Origin: Tritrichomonas musculus
Lineage: Eukaryota > Parabasalia > Tritrichomonadida > Tritrichomonadidae
Reading direction: 5' to 3'
Length of the DNA stretch: 64,000 nt
Assembly: GCA_039105265.1 (NCBI GenBank)
Contig: JAPFFF010000033.1
Span: 682,001-746,000 of the forward strand
The position numbers and the translations under genes were made by a program. This document shows positions 19,586 to 31,452 of the stretch, one piece after another. Below the pieces are notes generated by a model, which made no database searches, was not told where the DNA came from, and saw only the letters and a program-made list of their open reading frames with translations. Each line of letters starts with the position of its first letter. Positions within the stretch are counted from its first letter, which is position 1.

Positions 19586-20982
19586 TTGGTAGCTATAACA
19601 TATTAAATCATCTATATTTATAAGCGGACTGTTTCAATTAATATTATTATTAACATAATTATTGATCTATTGGATGCCTGGATAGTTCATTGGATGTACT
19701 CCATCATGTTAATTTAGAGCTATAATTACTTATTTGAGCTTGTTTTCATATAAATCATAATATGGACATAACGCTATGGACGGCACAAATGGACGACCTT
19801 ATATAGTAGAATGTGCCATAGCTATATGGTATATCTGTTAAGGGAGCGAAGCGTGGGCGGAGAGCTTTAGCTCGGAGCCCCTCTTAACATTACTACTATA
19901 TCAATTACCGAGATCTCGAGATCTCAAACTGATTTATCTTTTTTTATAATTGGTATTTGTGATTTTATAATATTTAAAAATATATAATATAATGTATTGA
20001 TGTTTATTTTAAGATTAAAATCAAAAAATACATTCTTTTTTTATGAAATATTTGAGAAAAAAACGATCATATATTTATCAAAAAGTTTAATTGAAAATTC
20101 TGATATCAAAAGCTGAGAAAGATGATTCTCGATCTCTGAAATCGATCTCGAGAATCTGTGCATAATTATGTATCGATATCAAAAAGTCAATCAATTATCG
20201 ATCTCGAGAATCGGAGAATAACAAGTCTAATCGTTACACCCCCTATTTCAATCATATTTATTGAATTTTACTAAAATATTAATCATTTATATCTTAAAAT
20301 TTTACGATAGTTTCTAGTTATAAATTTTTAAATATTCTAATTTATTAAAAATGTATATAATATAAAATTATAATGCAAATTACATGAGAGAATAGTTGGA
20401 GAATACACCTCTGTCGAATGGAAAATTTATAAAATGATCTTGAAATAGGAGAACTTTCATCTTCTATTCTTCAGTAAAAAATCTTTTGTGAATTATTATG
20501 ACATAATAAAGCACTTCATAAAGAACGTCAAATTAACTGCTATCTGAATCTCTTTCCAAATAGTTATAAGAATTTATTGTTCAGTTTATGTACACAATTG
20601 GCAATTTAGAAGTTTTTGATGTTAAAGAAAAATATATCATTTTTTGAATAAATGAAAAGCATCCAATAAATGTTGAATCTAAGCTTGTAAATTTGGTGAA
20701 ATAAACGTTTTTTGGGTTTTAAAAATCACCAAATGTAACCATATTATTGTCAAATAAATTTTTATTAATATTTATTATTGTCATAAACCATTGAATTATT
20801 TGAAAGAGGAATTAAATGAGTTTTATCAAAAGTCATATTAATAATCGATAAGATTTTCTCAGTAAAAAAATGTTATTTTTTGAATATTACAAAATAATTG
20901 TATGATTTGTATAATATATCATATAAAATAATAATAAAAAGCTCATTTATATTGACGATGAAAAGCCAAATAACCGATTTCA

Positions 20983-21009
20983 CCAAAAGCCCAGGTCTTG
21001 GGCTTTTGG
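20983..21009. repeat. Perfect 11-bp hairpin CCAAAAGCCCA / TGGGCTTTTGG
   Basis: Left arm 20983-20993, loop of five bases (GGTCT), right arm 20999-21009. A related, imperfect version (CGCCAAAAGACCAG ... ACCAGGTC) occurs at about 22148-22187. The two may mark ends of a larger repeat of about 1.2 kb that encloses the TA-flanked element. No terminator role is claimed. Confidence 0.4.
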
Positions 21010-21141
21010 CGAAAGCATTCAATTTTGAATAGTTTACATATATTTTGGAGATCACCAAAACGGTTTTTTTGGCGATGGTGATTTGTAAAGCTTTCAAAAT
21101 ATCATATATAAAATAAAAAAAAAAAATAAGATATAAATATA

Positions 21142-21815
21142 GGGGGATCAACTGCCAAAAAAATGTCAGAAAAATAATATTTTAATTTTTTTAAAAAATA
21201 AATAGATAGTTTTGTTCTTCATTTCATAAGCTTTGATTTGAAATATTTTATTTTGAAATTCATCTGCACATTCACAAATGGCGGACACTTTTAATTTGAA
21301 GATATAAATTTGACCTTTTTTAATCGTCAAAAGTTAAAATCTTCAATAGATTGGATATTTTGGGAAAAATTATTCGTAGAACATGAAAATATATCATGTA
21401 CAATGTATTAAGCTAATAAAAAAGACAAAAGACTTGTTATTTGAATAACAGTTAAAGTTTTATTTTTTTTCGCATAACATGTCATGATAACTTTCATTGT
21501 CCGCCATTTATGAATGAATTGATGAAATTAAATAAAAACAATTTTTAAAAAATAAGGTTATATTAATCTTTATTTTTTAATATATGGATTAAAATAAAAC
21601 ACATTATTTATTAAAATATATATATAGTTTTCATATGACATGTCATGACAAATACATTCGTCCGCCATTTATGAATGTACAGTTGAAATCAGATAAAAAT
21701 ATTTTTTATAAAATGTATTTTTATTACACTTTAAATCCCCATATTTATTTAAAGCCAAACTCAAATTTTTCCTCTCTCTTTAAAAATTTGACAATTTTTT
21801 AGCGGTTGATCCCCC
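21142..21815. mobile_element. TA-flanked MITE with GGGGGATCAAC terminal inverted repeats
   Basis: The left end GGGGGATCAACTGCCAAAAA (from 21142) is inverted at the right end (...AGCGGTTGATCCCCC ending at 21815), with 2-3 mismatches over about 27 bp. TA stands on both sides (21140-21141, 21816-21817), as with Tc1/mariner insertions. Inside, a unit of about 65 bp around GTCCGCCATTTATGAATG occurs twice in direct orientation (about 21473-21540, 21632-21700) and once inverted (about 21255-21295). There is no coding capacity. It is a different family from the element at 10344. Confidence 0.6.
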
Positions 21816-22929
21816 TATATATAAATATATAAAAAAATCAATAATAGCATTTTTTCAATTGAAAATAAATTTTTTTCATTTATATTTTAAATATATACCG
21901 ATATAAAATGTATTTAAAATATAAATAGTATTTATATTTTTATGAATATATATAGCCGAATAATAAATAATGCATTGAAATATTAATAGTATTTATATTT
22001 TTATGAATATATATAGCCGAGTAATTAAATAAATTCATTGAATTTATTGAATGTTGATTCGTAAATTGAATTATTATTTAATCAAATATCATTTAATCAT
22101 TTTATTTAATAATTCATAAGAAATAACTTTTTAAAAGATTTATTAAAATCGCCAAAAGACCAGAAAGAATCACCAAGACCAGGTCTTTTTTTTACATTTG
22201 GGTATATTTTACAAGCTTATTGAATCTTCTCCAAAATTTATCAAAGAAAGACTTCTTATTTGTTTTAAAGGAACCTTCAATAAATGTAAATGACGAAAAA
22301 ATAGAAATCATATTTGGCCATAGGTTTTTTGCTTCAAAATAATTAATTATTTTGAAGGAAAAGTTTAATAAATTATAAATGAACTTTTTGAATGAGTACT
22401 ATGACAAAGATGTAAATTGAAAAGGCCTTTCCACTTTCAAAATGTGTCATATTGCTGTATCAATAGGATGATTGATCTTTCGTAATTTCAATATATGAAA
22501 AAAATTAAGATTTACTATTCTTGAAATGCCAAATTTCTTTCTTATTTACAAAGATTAATGCTATCTGGTAATATTCTATAATATGCATTCATTTTTTTTT
22601 AATTTTTAGTTTTAAATGATTTTGATCAATCAATTATAATACATGAAATATTTAGTTTTTTCTGGCAGTAGAGTTAAATGTATTTTGAAAATGAAATCAA
22701 CTTTGTATGATTTCAGATATGCAAGATTTTCAATTCTTATATAATAGAGTTTATTAATAATAACTTTTTTTTAATAAAATCTCTGAATTATTTAATGCTA
22801 TATAAAATGTTTATCCACTAGAAATAAAAGCTCCTAAATCCCATAATATAATTCCTAGAAGTTGTACAGATATATTTATGAAAGCAAAAATGTAATAAAT
22901 TTCCAAAGTGTCATCAATGCATCTTTCAA

Positions 22930-23800
22930 AATTTCAAGAGACTCTTCTTTATAATTTTATTTTGATGGCTGGTGGATCTTCTCCTTTATTATAATCATCA
23001 TGTTTTAACCTTAAGTAATCTTCAATATCATCAAAAGCAACTGAATAGCGGCATAACTTGTCCATCATTGTAATCTGGTGTTGAATTATTAAAATTAATG
23101 CATAAAAAATTGTGATTGACGTAATCTGAAGGTTTCTTTGGTAACATATAAAAGTATCTTTCAGTATTCTTTTGATCATCATCATTAAATTGGTAATTCT
23201 TCTAAATTGCTTTATCCATTCTTTTACTCAAAGTTCTGAAATGGGAGTGATATTTATAATTAATAGCTCTTTCTTCTCTATCTGTTAAGACATACACTTC
23301 AAGGAAATTGTCAACTTCATAATTTACAGTAATATCATTTAATGTTGCTTTTGATTAGGATTCATGATTGACAACAAGTTTGGCTTCATTTAAATAAAAT
23401 CCTACATTAGATTTTATTTTTGATCAAAAATCTAAAGATTTTTAGATTTTGGCATTTTATATCTGTTTTATTAGAATAACATTAGCAGAACCTTTGTTTT
23501 TGTTTGGAATATTGGTAATCTTTACAAGATATTTTCATTCTTGCATCAGGTTCAGAAGTACCTGAAAATTTAATTATTGCGTATAAAGCGTTAGAACTTG
23601 TATATAAAAGGCAAAAAATCTTCAAATGGTGTTGACTTCTTCCCATATACTGTTATAAGTTAATTTGAGTTTTGCCAGTATCATTAACATACTCTCCTAA
23701 TCTGTTTTCAATTTATATCTAACTTTCTATTGAAGAATTATAAGGATTTTCATCCCAGTATGTATCTTCTTCTCTCAAGGTCTTATGTTGTTTTTTGGAA
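22930..23800 (-). pseudogene. Decayed coding region of unknown family
   Basis: Minus-strand pieces with good amino-acid composition occur over about 850 bp, for example NFLEVYVLTDREERAINYKY, YFYMLPKKPSDYVNH and NRLGEYVNDTGKTQINL, scattered over different frames. The longest surviving frame is 22949-23185 (78 codons). I do not recognise the family. It could be an old host gene or a fossil of a mobile element; it is broken in many places and looks old. Confidence 0.4.
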
Positions 23801-25169
23801 AGTTAAAAATATAAATTCAAATATCTTTGTTAAAAATAATTTAAGTGAGGTTTTTATTAAAATAAAATAATAAATATTATTTCATAAAAACTATTTGTAC
23901 AAATTACCATCTACATTAAATTTATAATTTAAGATACATTTTCTTTTGAAAAACTTTCAATTTTAATTGAATGTTACTTGAAATTTTGTGTCATACAATT
24001 TTTTCAATGATTCAAATATTTTATGTCTTTGTCTAAAAAACAGTTGGTTGTATACATTTTTGTAAAATCTTTCTCACATGCCAGACTTTTATAATTAGTT
24101 AATTTTGATTGACAAAATAATTATTTTTCATAGTGATCACTATGAAACTCAATACTTTTTTTTCATCTTCTCTTTTTTGCTTTTATAAAATCAGTTTTGA
24201 AAATATGGGAAAAATTTTTCTTGAATATTATTGATGATTCATTATTTAGCAAAATTTATTTTTTATTTTGCCAAAAAAAAGTTTAATCGATTTTGATATT
24301 TATTCAAATTTTTTATTACTTTCGAAAATGATCGCAAAATAACAATAAGGAATCATAAAACATCAATAAAAAATATACAAATATGTTTTTCCTTGAATAA
24401 TTGTTTTTAAGATGAAATAAATTATCAAACCGAAAATTGTAATATTATTATTCATATATTAATTCATTACAAAATGAATCAATAAAAATGTTTTAAAATC
24501 GTTGCAAGTAATAAAATTTTATATCTATTTCTATATTTATCTTATATGATAAATATGATATTGGATCATCTCGAAACAAAGAAAAAATAGAATTAATCAT
24601 TGGATTAAATACTTTTTACAAAAATATTTATTTATTTTAATTGAAAGATATGATTTTTATATTTGAACTATAACAGATTTGTTTTCTTCATTATTAATTT
24701 AATCACAGAATTATCCATTATTTCGGATAATATGCTTAAGATTTCAAGTTTTACAACAATAATTTGAGAGTATCGGAGATATTATCTAGAGCTTTAAATT
24801 ATTTCAGAATTTTAAATATCAATTAATTGAAATGATTTTTAAAAATTCAAATAGTATTGAAAAGTTTAATTATTTTATAATTTTTGTATTTTAATTAAAA
24901 TACAGAGAAAAAAATTTACAGTTTTGAAAACTATTTTTTTAATTTAAAACAATGTTATGTATGTATATATTGAGATTTATTTAAGTGAATTCAATTTTGA
25001 TAAAACAATTTAATCTTAATTTAAAAAAAAAATAAATAAAATATTCTTTTTGAAGCGAATAAATATTTATTTATTTTATCAATTTAATCATTCAAGAATG
25101 AATTTTATCAGTTTTTTACATAGCTTAATAAAAATAATAGAAATATAGAAATAATAATTTTTTTATTTT

Positions 25170-25375
25170 ATTAAATTTAATAATTGAAAATTTATTTAAT
25201 AATTGAAAATTAATTTAAAAATTGAAAATTAATTTAAAAATTGAAAATTAATTTAATAATTGAAAAATAATTTAATAATTGAAAAATAATTTAATAATTG
25301 AAAAATAATTTAATAATCGAAAATCAATTTTATATTTGAAAATTAATTTAATCATTGAGAATTAATTTATTACCG
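25170..25375. repeat. Minisatellite, 18-bp unit TTTAATAATTGAAAATTA
   Basis: About eleven tandem copies of TTTAATAATTGAAAATTAA-like units with changes at a few positions (AAAAATTGAAAATTAA, TAATTGAAAAATAA, TAATCGAAAATCAA). It lies in otherwise featureless AT-rich DNA. Directly after it comes GCAGGATATCCTAATGTGAGAGGAT, a slightly GC-richer piece of unknown meaning. Confidence 0.75.
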
Positions 25376-26040
25376 CAGGATATCCTAATGTGAGAGGATA
25401 GAAAATTGAGGAAAGTTCGTTACAGTTTGATTCAAAATTGAGATGATTTTTAAGATTATTTTGAGATTTGAATTTTTCAAAAAATATATCTCGATTAATA
25501 AAATCTCTTTTTATAAATAATAATAATTTTTAGTATTAAAAAATGAATTAAAGTATATTTTATGATATAGCATTCACTTTTTATATTAATAAAATGAAAT
25601 AAATTCATTTTTTTAAAAAATATTATTTTATCGCTAAAAAATTAAATAATGATCTCATTTTTGACTTAATCGGTTACAACATCTCTTCAATTTTCTATAC
25701 TGTATGGTGAGAAGTAATTGAAAATTTAATTAATTAAATAATTGAAATTTCAATATCTTAAACCTTGTTTTTTATTTGCACCTTCCATTTAAATTAAAAT
25801 TGCATTATATTGATAATGGCCCATTTATATTTATCTTAAAATTATAAATAATATACTACATTATATAAATTATTTAAATTATGCATACATTCTTTTTGAA
25901 ACCTATTTATTAATGAAGAAAATATAGTTTATTTTGAATAGGAGGTGAAAATAAAAAAACAAAGTTTATCTATAAAACTAACAATTTCTGAAGATTTAAT
26001 TAACAATAAAAGTTTATTAAAAAATTGGTATTCTAGAACG

Positions 26041-26787
26041 ATGAATCAAAAACAACAAATAATTAAGATTTATTTAAAGAACAATCAAACGAACTTTGCA
26101 GAAGTAACATCTCAAACAAAAAACATAAGAAACGACACCAACCAGAAAATTCGTCAATTAGGGAATAAGTATTATTCCATCAAAGCAATATTTGAACAAT
26201 TGAACCTAAAACGTGATGACCTGTTTAAAGTTGGAAAGGAACTTGAAGAAGAATTCAGAGAAATCAAAATAGGTATCCATCTACAAAATCAAAAACGCCG
26301 TATGAAGGAGGCCTTATACTGCTGGTATGCAGAAAATTTCTTTTCAGAAATTGTTTTGCAAAATCCATCAGTAATGAACAAATTGTACCAAATTTCGAAT
26401 GATCATAAAATTACCAAAATTGTTAAAGTCAAGAGCCAATCACAATCCCAACCAAAAAATAAAGCATGCAAAAAGACTCAATCAAATGATGCTTATATGA
26501 AGACTGATAAGAAAATTCAACAAAGCAGTATAAACGTAGATAATATAATAAGTTCAATAGATAAATATCAAAAAGAAATTGAATGTGATAACAGCGTTCC
26601 ATATATAGATATTAGCACAAAAATAGATCAAAAAGAAATTTTTGATGAAAACGATAAAACCCATTTTTGTAATACGGTATCATTTATTAATGAAGGAAGA
26701 AAAAATGATGAAATAGATTCATTTGATTTTCCTAATAATTCTGTTTCTGATAATTTTAATTTCACAGAGTTTTTAACTTTTAAATAA
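26041..26787 (+). CDS. Hypothetical Lys/Asn-rich protein
   Basis: The frame is open from a TAG at 25939, and its first ATG is at 26041, giving about 248 residues (MNQKQQIIKIYLKNNQTNFA). The 32 codons before the ATG (IKLTISEDLINNKSLLKNWY) also look coding, so the true 5' end may lie upstream or the gene may have lost its start. Residues about 1-130 are predicted helical and contain KRRMKEALYCWYAENFFSEI; the tail is Ser/Asn/Asp-rich and probably disordered. No family recognised. The helical basic part followed by an acidic tail would fit a regulatory DNA-binding protein, but this is only a guess. Confidence 0.5.
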   Translation: MNQKQQIIKIYLKNNQTNFAEVTSQTKNIRNDTNQKIRQLGNKYYSIKAIFEQLNLKRDDLFKVGKELEEEFREIKIGIHLQNQKRRMKEALYCWYAENFFSEIVLQNPSVMNKLYQISNDHKITKIVKVKSQSQSQPKNKACKKTQSNDAYMKTDKKIQQSSINVDNIISSIDKYQKEIECDNSVPYIDISTKIDQKEIFDENDKTHFCNTVSFINEGRKNDEIDSFDFPNNSVSDNFNFTEFLTFK

Positions 26788-27268
26788 ACCATTCTGAAAT
26801 TAAATATATAAAAGATATATTTTTATTCTTATCATAAATCTAAAAAAGAATGTTCTATATAAAAGATATATATATTTTTACAAATGTTTTATATAAATTA
26901 GTTTTTCTTAATTGTAAACAAAAAGTAAGCTAATTTTTTGGGTTTTTCAATGATGAAATGACCAAAATTACTATTAAATAAATACGTTATTGTTTTATAT
27001 ACATTCAATTTTAATGTTCGAAAAATGTAAAGCCAATTTGAAGAAAAAACAATTGTTTTTTTGATCTAAGTTTATAATATTAATACATCTTCATGTATTA
27101 TGTCAAAATATGAATAATAATAATATCCATCAAATAATTTGAACATTTTTAAAGTTTTCTAGCTAATTAAACATATATAATAATGTAATCAATGTAATGT
27201 TCCCTAATGCTTTTATGACCATGATTGAAAAACTTTTTGAAGAAAAATTTTGTTCAAGTAAAAACAGT
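26788..27268. other. AT-rich intergenic spacer
   Basis: Contains a short duplication (TATAAAAGATATAT at about 26805 and 26858) and nothing else that I can support. Confidence 0.4.
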
Positions 27269-27280
27269 TCACTATTTAAT
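27269..27280 (+). promoter_or_regulatory. Initiator-like element TCACTATTT before the BspA gene
   Basis: TCACTATTTAAT stands directly before ATG 27281. Trichomonad core promoters use an initiator of the form TCA(+1)(T/C)(T/A) within about 20 bases of the start codon. Here the +1 A would be 27271. This also supports 27281 rather than the more upstream ATG 27197 as start. Confidence 0.5.
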
Positions 27281-30200
27281 ATGCTACAATTCTTCTTGCT
27301 AGCAATTTCTACCATATCGTACGAGCCTTACACATGCAGAAGAGACTCAAGTACAAAGTGCCCAGAACAAACAAATAAAAAGTTGACTATTGACAGCAGT
27401 CTTTATCCTAGTGACTTTTGCAATTGCAAATACACAAATGACGTAGAAATTACTTTTGATGCTGGCGTTACATCAATCAAAGGAAACCTCTTTTATGGTG
27501 TAGCAGCTGGAACTGTTAAAATTACTAGTAGTATTAATACTATTGAAAAAGGTGCATTTGAAAGTGCTAATCTTAGAACAATTGATTTCACTGATACAAC
27601 AAGCTCTATTACTATTAATGAAGGTGCATTTTATAGAGCCACATTTAACAAAAATATTGAATTGGAATTTCCTGATACTGTCACTTCTTTACCTCGAGAA
27701 GCTTTTTACGGAGCTACTGCAGGGAAAATAAGTTTCGGAAAAAGTTTTAATTCATTAGGAGAATTAGCTTTTCAAAGTAAAACTATTACAGAAATAGATT
27801 TTTCAAAAACAACTCAAACACTAGACCTTGGCAAAAGTGCATTTCAATCAGCAAAACTTACCAAATTAACACTTCCTAGAAGTGTAACATATACAGATTT
27901 CAATTCACCATTTAGTAGTTCCACAATTAAAACATTAGATATAACGAATCTTAAAAGCTTTCCAAATAATATTGATAACAAAAATAACATGTTTACAGGT
28001 GCCAAAATCACAGAAATAGTTGCTGATGAAGAATTAGAAGAAATTGGTTCTTATTTATTTCAAAATTGCAATATTGATGAGCTAGATTTTTCAAAATATC
28101 CAGAACTTGAAACCATTGGTATTTCAGCATTCAAAGGAGCAACCATTACAAGAATGTTAAATATACAAAAAATAAGAACAATTGGGGAAAGTGCTTTTGA
28201 AGAAAGTACTGTTAACATTGTTTTATCAGGAGCAACCGAATTAGAAACAATAGGAAAATATGCATTTAAAAGTTCAGAAATAACACCAACAGATCAAGTA
28301 TTCCCTGGTAAATTAAAGTCAATAGGGGAACAAGCATTTTTTGGAACTGCTCTTACTTCTGTTAAATTTTCTGACAATAACAATGAATTATCAATTGGAG
28401 ATTCAGCCTTTAAAGATATTATTACATTAGCTAGTGCAGACATTCATGCTAAAACAATTAGCCAAGAAGCATTCAGTGGATGCGTTAATATGGTCGCAAA
28501 CAAATTATCAATAGAAAAATCAGGATCAATTGTCGATAAAGCTTTTTACAACTGTTATAACTTAAATTGTCCTTTGAGCATTGAAACACCTACAAGTACA
28601 CTTAAAAGTGATTTATCATCAATTTCAACAAGTGCCTTCGAAAATTCAGGAATTACAACAATAACTTTACCTCAAATGAATACTATTGGTGGTGCAGCTT
28701 TCAAAAATTGCACAAAATTAACTGGAGCAGGAACATTAAATGCTGAAACAATTTTAGCAAATGCCTTTGAAAATGATCCACTCCTTGTTTTAACCAGCAT
28801 CACAGCTAAATCAATTGGTGATGAAGCATTTCAACATTGTCCAAAATTAGATGCTGATATTACTCTTATTGTTGAAAGTCATGATCCTGACGATTATCCT
28901 TATGGTTACGAACCTATCGGTTCAAATGCTTTTGCTTATTGTGATCTTTTGAAGACTCTTAAGTTCCAAACAAAAGAAGGCCTTGACGTTCCTGCTTTTG
29001 ATAGAGATGAGATTAATAATCATGCTTTTCAAATAGGCAATAGTGCTTTTTATGAATCTGGTCTCACTGGTAAACTAACCATTCCTTTCACTTTAACCAC
29101 TATAGGAGGTTCTGCATTTGCTTATTGCCCCAAATTAACAGAAGTGACAATTGAAGGAGTTCATTATATTCACAAATATATAAATTATAATGCATTTTAC
29201 CATTCAGGTTTGGCAAATGATCTTTCAATTCCAAATTCTGTTGTTTCAATTGGCTATCAAGCATTTGCTTTCTGCCCAATTCCATCTTTAACAATATTTG
29301 GATCAAATCATGAAGTTCCTGATATTCTAAATCCAGATGGTTCTATTGCTGTAAAAGGTTGGACTGGCACACAAATTGGACAAAAAGCTTTTTATGAATG
29401 CAATAAAATGACTAAATTAGCTTTAGAAGGCAATGAAATAATCTTTGATACAACTTCATTTAGAGAATGCCCAATTGAAGATTTGAGTATTACAGCTAGT
29501 TTATCCGAAATTCCTATCGGTGCATTCTATGGAATGGATAAAATAAGCAAAGAAGTTAAAATCCCAGATTCAGTTACTGATATTAAAAAGAGCGCATTTG
29601 AAGGATGCTCCAAAATACCAAAAATCACTTTTACTGATAATTCACGTCTTGATACAATTGGAACACGTGCTTTTTACGGATGTTCAGAAATGACTGATAC
29701 ACAAATTCCAAAAGGTGTTACAGTATTGGCTGGCGAAACTTATTTTGGATGTGCAAAATTGGAATCAATCAATCTTCCATCAGGATTAACAACAATTGGC
29801 GATAATGAATTCTATGGATGCACTGACCTTAATTGTAAATTGCCAATTCCAATTGAGTTATCTTCAGTTGGCAGTAAAGCTTTCTATGGCTGCAATAAAT
29901 TAAATGGACCTTTGGAATTCACTGATTCTACAACAGAAATTGGAACCTCCGCTTTTTATAAATGCTCTGGTTTCACTGGTGACTTAATTTTTGGTCGCCA
30001 AATAAAAACAATAGGAAAAGAAGCTTTTCGTGAAACAGGATTTACTGGAAAACTCTTCTTCCCTGATTACTTATATAATAGTGTCCCTAACAATGAATTA
30101 ACAATTAATGAGAGAGCTTTTTATGGCTGTGACCGTTTCAAAAGTACATTATCGCTTCCTCAAAATACCAAATTTAATGGAAAAGAAATATTCCGAGGAT

Positions 30201-31183
30201 GCAGCGGATTTACAAGTGATTTAATAATTCCTGAAGGAAGCACATTTGTTTCAGCGGCAACTGATACGTTCCGCGATTGTTCTTCATTTGGAACACTAAA
30301 CATTAAGAGCGATAAAGTTACCAATATTTATGATGGCACATTCCAAGGATGCACAAACTTAAAAGGCACAATTCCATTTGAGAATATAAAAACAATTGGA
30401 AAGAACGCATTTAGCGGATGCTCTAGCTTATCAGGACCATTACATTTATCAGCAACAGAAATCCAAGAATATGCATTTTGCAATTGCCAAGGATTTACTG
30501 AATTAATATGTGAAAAACCATTAGAAAAAGTTAATAAATATGCATTTTATGGTTGCTCAGGATTAACAGGCACACTTGATTGCACAAGTTTGAAAGAAGT
30601 TCATGAATATGCATTTTATGGATGCTCTGGATTAACCGGTTCAATAAACTTCACTGAAAATCTTGAGTTTATTAATGAATATGCTTTTGCTAACTGCAAA
30701 GGATTATCAGATTCGTTAACATTTAAAGTTAACACTTTAACAATTGACTTAGGAGCATTCCAAGGATGCACTGGATTTAACAAAGGAACACTTAGATTTA
30801 TAATGAAATCATCATCAAATAAAGAAGAAGATAATACTGGAAGATATTATTCATATCCTTACTTTTTGAAAATCGATACAGAAGCTTTCGAAGACACCAA
30901 GTTCGAGGACATTTATTATTTGGGAAGATTTGCTCCTGATTGTGGATACGATTCTGGATTAAAAGGTGTTAAAAAAATATACACATCAGCTAATTTTGCT
31001 AACAAAACATTTTGCGGTAAAACTGTTAAAGGTAAAGGTGGCCTTAGCGGTGGCGCAATTGCTGGAATCGTCATTGCTGTCGTTGTAGTGGTTGCTGTCA
31101 TTGTATTTCTTGTTATTTTCTTCCTTAAAAAGAAAGGGAAAGATAACAGTGAAGGAGAAGTTGAAATGAACAATGAACCATAA
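27281..31183 (+). CDS. BspA-like leucine-rich repeat surface protein with TM anchor
   Basis: The frame begins at 27197, but ATG 27281 gives a proper signal peptide (MLQFFLLAISTIS) and is preceded by an initiator, so it is preferred: 1,300 residues. The ectodomain is about 45 LRR_5/BspA repeats with 'AF..C..L.G.L..P..(L/V)..I'. Many repeats carry the paired Cys form (FYGCSGLTG). Near the C-terminus GGLSGGAIAGIVIAVVVVVA begins a single membrane helix, followed by a KKKGK stop-transfer signal and a short acidic tail ending NNEP. This type I membrane layout matches trichomonad BspA surface proteins thought to bind host or bacterial surfaces. The repeats at 30530-30680 are closest to each other. 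Confidence 0.9.
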   Translation: MLQFFLLAISTISYEPYTCRRDSSTKCPEQTNKKLTIDSSLYPSDFCNCKYTNDVEITFDAGVTSIKGNLFYGVAAGTVKITSSINTIEKGAFESANLRTIDFTDTTSSITINEGAFYRATFNKNIELEFPDTVTSLPREAFYGATAGKISFGKSFNSLGELAFQSKTITEIDFSKTTQTLDLGKSAFQSAKLTKLTLPRSVTYTDFNSPFSSSTIKTLDITNLKSFPNNIDNKNNMFTGAKITEIVADEELEEIGSYLFQNCNIDELDFSKYPELETIGISAFKGATITRMLNIQKIRTIGESAFEESTVNIVLSGATELETIGKYAFKSSEITPTDQVFPGKLKSIGEQAFFGTALTSVKFSDNNNELSIGDSAFKDIITLASADIHAKTISQEAFSGCVNMVANKLSIEKSGSIVDKAFYNCYNLNCPLSIETPTSTLKSDLSSISTSAFENSGITTITLPQMNTIGGAAFKNCTKLTGAGTLNAETILANAFENDPLLVLTSITAKSIGDEAFQHCPKLDADITLIVESHDPDDYPYGYEPIGSNAFAYCDLLKTLKFQTKEGLDVPAFDRDEINNHAFQIGNSAFYESGLTGKLTIPFTLTTIGGSAFAYCPKLTEVTIEGVHYIHKYINYNAFYHSGLANDLSIPNSVVSIGYQAFAFCPIPSLTIFGSNHEVPDILNPDGSIAVKGWTGTQIGQKAFYECNKMTKLALEGNEIIFDTTSFRECPIEDLSITASLSEIPIGAFYGMDKISKEVKIPDSVTDIKKSAFEGCSKIPKITFTDNSRLDTIGTRAFYGCSEMTDTQIPKGVTVLAGETYFGCAKLESINLPSGLTTIGDNEFYGCTDLNCKLPIPIELSSVGSKAFYGCNKLNGPLEFTDSTTEIGTSAFYKCSGFTGDLIFGRQIKTIGKEAFRETGFTGKLFFPDYLYNSVPNNELTINERAFYGCDRFKSTLSLPQNTKFNGKEIFRGCSGFTSDLIIPEGSTFVSAATDTFRDCSSFGTLNIKSDKVTNIYDGTFQGCTNLKGTIPFENIKTIGKNAFSGCSSLSGPLHLSATEIQEYAFCNCQGFTELICEKPLEKVNKYAFYGCSGLTGTLDCTSLKEVHEYAFYGCSGLTGSINFTENLEFINEYAFANCKGLSDSLTFKVNTLTIDLGAFQGCTGFNKGTLRFIMKSSSNKEEDNTGRYYSYPYFLKIDTEAFEDTKFEDIYYLGRFAPDCGYDSGLKGVKKIYTSANFANKTFCGKTVKGKGGLSGGAIAGIVIAVVVVVAVIVFLVIFFLKKKGKDNSEGEVEMNNEP

Positions 31184-31401
31184 ATCTATTTAAAAAAAAA
31201 AATATAATTCTCCTTAATAAACACTTTATGAAAAAATATTTTCAATATAAATTTTTAAAATTTTCAAAAATTTCATAGTTTTTAAGTTCAGAAAATATAA
31301 TGTGTAAACTATTCAATATTTTAATCTTTATTTCATAGTTTATCTCAACATTTAAATTATATATATGATTTTAATTTAATAAATTAAATATAAATTAAAA
31401 A

Positions 31402-31452
31402 AATGACTAATAATTAATTTTTAATTTGGAATAGTTTTAATTATTAGTCATT
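31402..31452. repeat. Perfect 16-bp inverted repeat
   Basis: AATGACTAATAATTAA (31402-31417) is mirrored by TTAATTATTAGTCATT (31437-31452), with 19 bases between. It stands between the convergent BspA and kinase genes, so a 3'-end role is possible. The rest of 31184-31436 is AT-rich without other features. Confidence 0.5.

Larger units (their letters stand above)
17540..19950. mobile_element. Polinton/Maverick relic with fibre-like gene piece and terminal-type repeats
   Basis: The left part codes for a piece homologous to the 1,278-residue fibre-like protein of the large element at the right of this window. The rest (18502-19950) is repeat-rich DNA that resembles a terminal region: tandem repeats, a long direct repeat, and a GC-rich hairpin near 19840-19890 (GGGAGCGAAGCG...CCCCTC), then a palindrome around CCGAGATCTCGAGATCTC. 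The element is broken, only one gene piece remains, and it is older than the large element because the two proteins have diverged strongly. Borders are approximate. Confidence 0.55.
19951..25944. other. Gene-poor AT-rich region with decayed coding traces
   Basis: No intact gene recognised over about 6 kb. At 20400-20850 (plus) there are short ankyrin-family-like traces in changing frames (INCYLNLFPNSYKNLLFSLC, then NEKHPINVESKLVNL), probably an old host ankyrin gene. Around 22190-22480 another plus-strand piece reads LIESSPKFIKERLLICFKG. Separately noted are a hairpin (20983-21009), a TA-flanked element, a minus-strand relic and a minisatellite. CATAGTGATCACTATG at about 24129-24144 is a perfect 16-bp palindrome. 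Confidence 0.4.

Noticed and set aside
20873-21151. Minus-strand 92-codon frame
   Set aside because: It crosses the perfect hairpin and the end of the TA-flanked element; hydrophobic AT-rich translation without family features.
25375-25440. GAGGAAAGTTCG, which recalls the GAGGAAAGTCCG core of RNase P RNA
   Set aside because: Only this one motif is seen; I could not find the second conserved core or the supporting helices, and the surroundings are minisatellite DNA.
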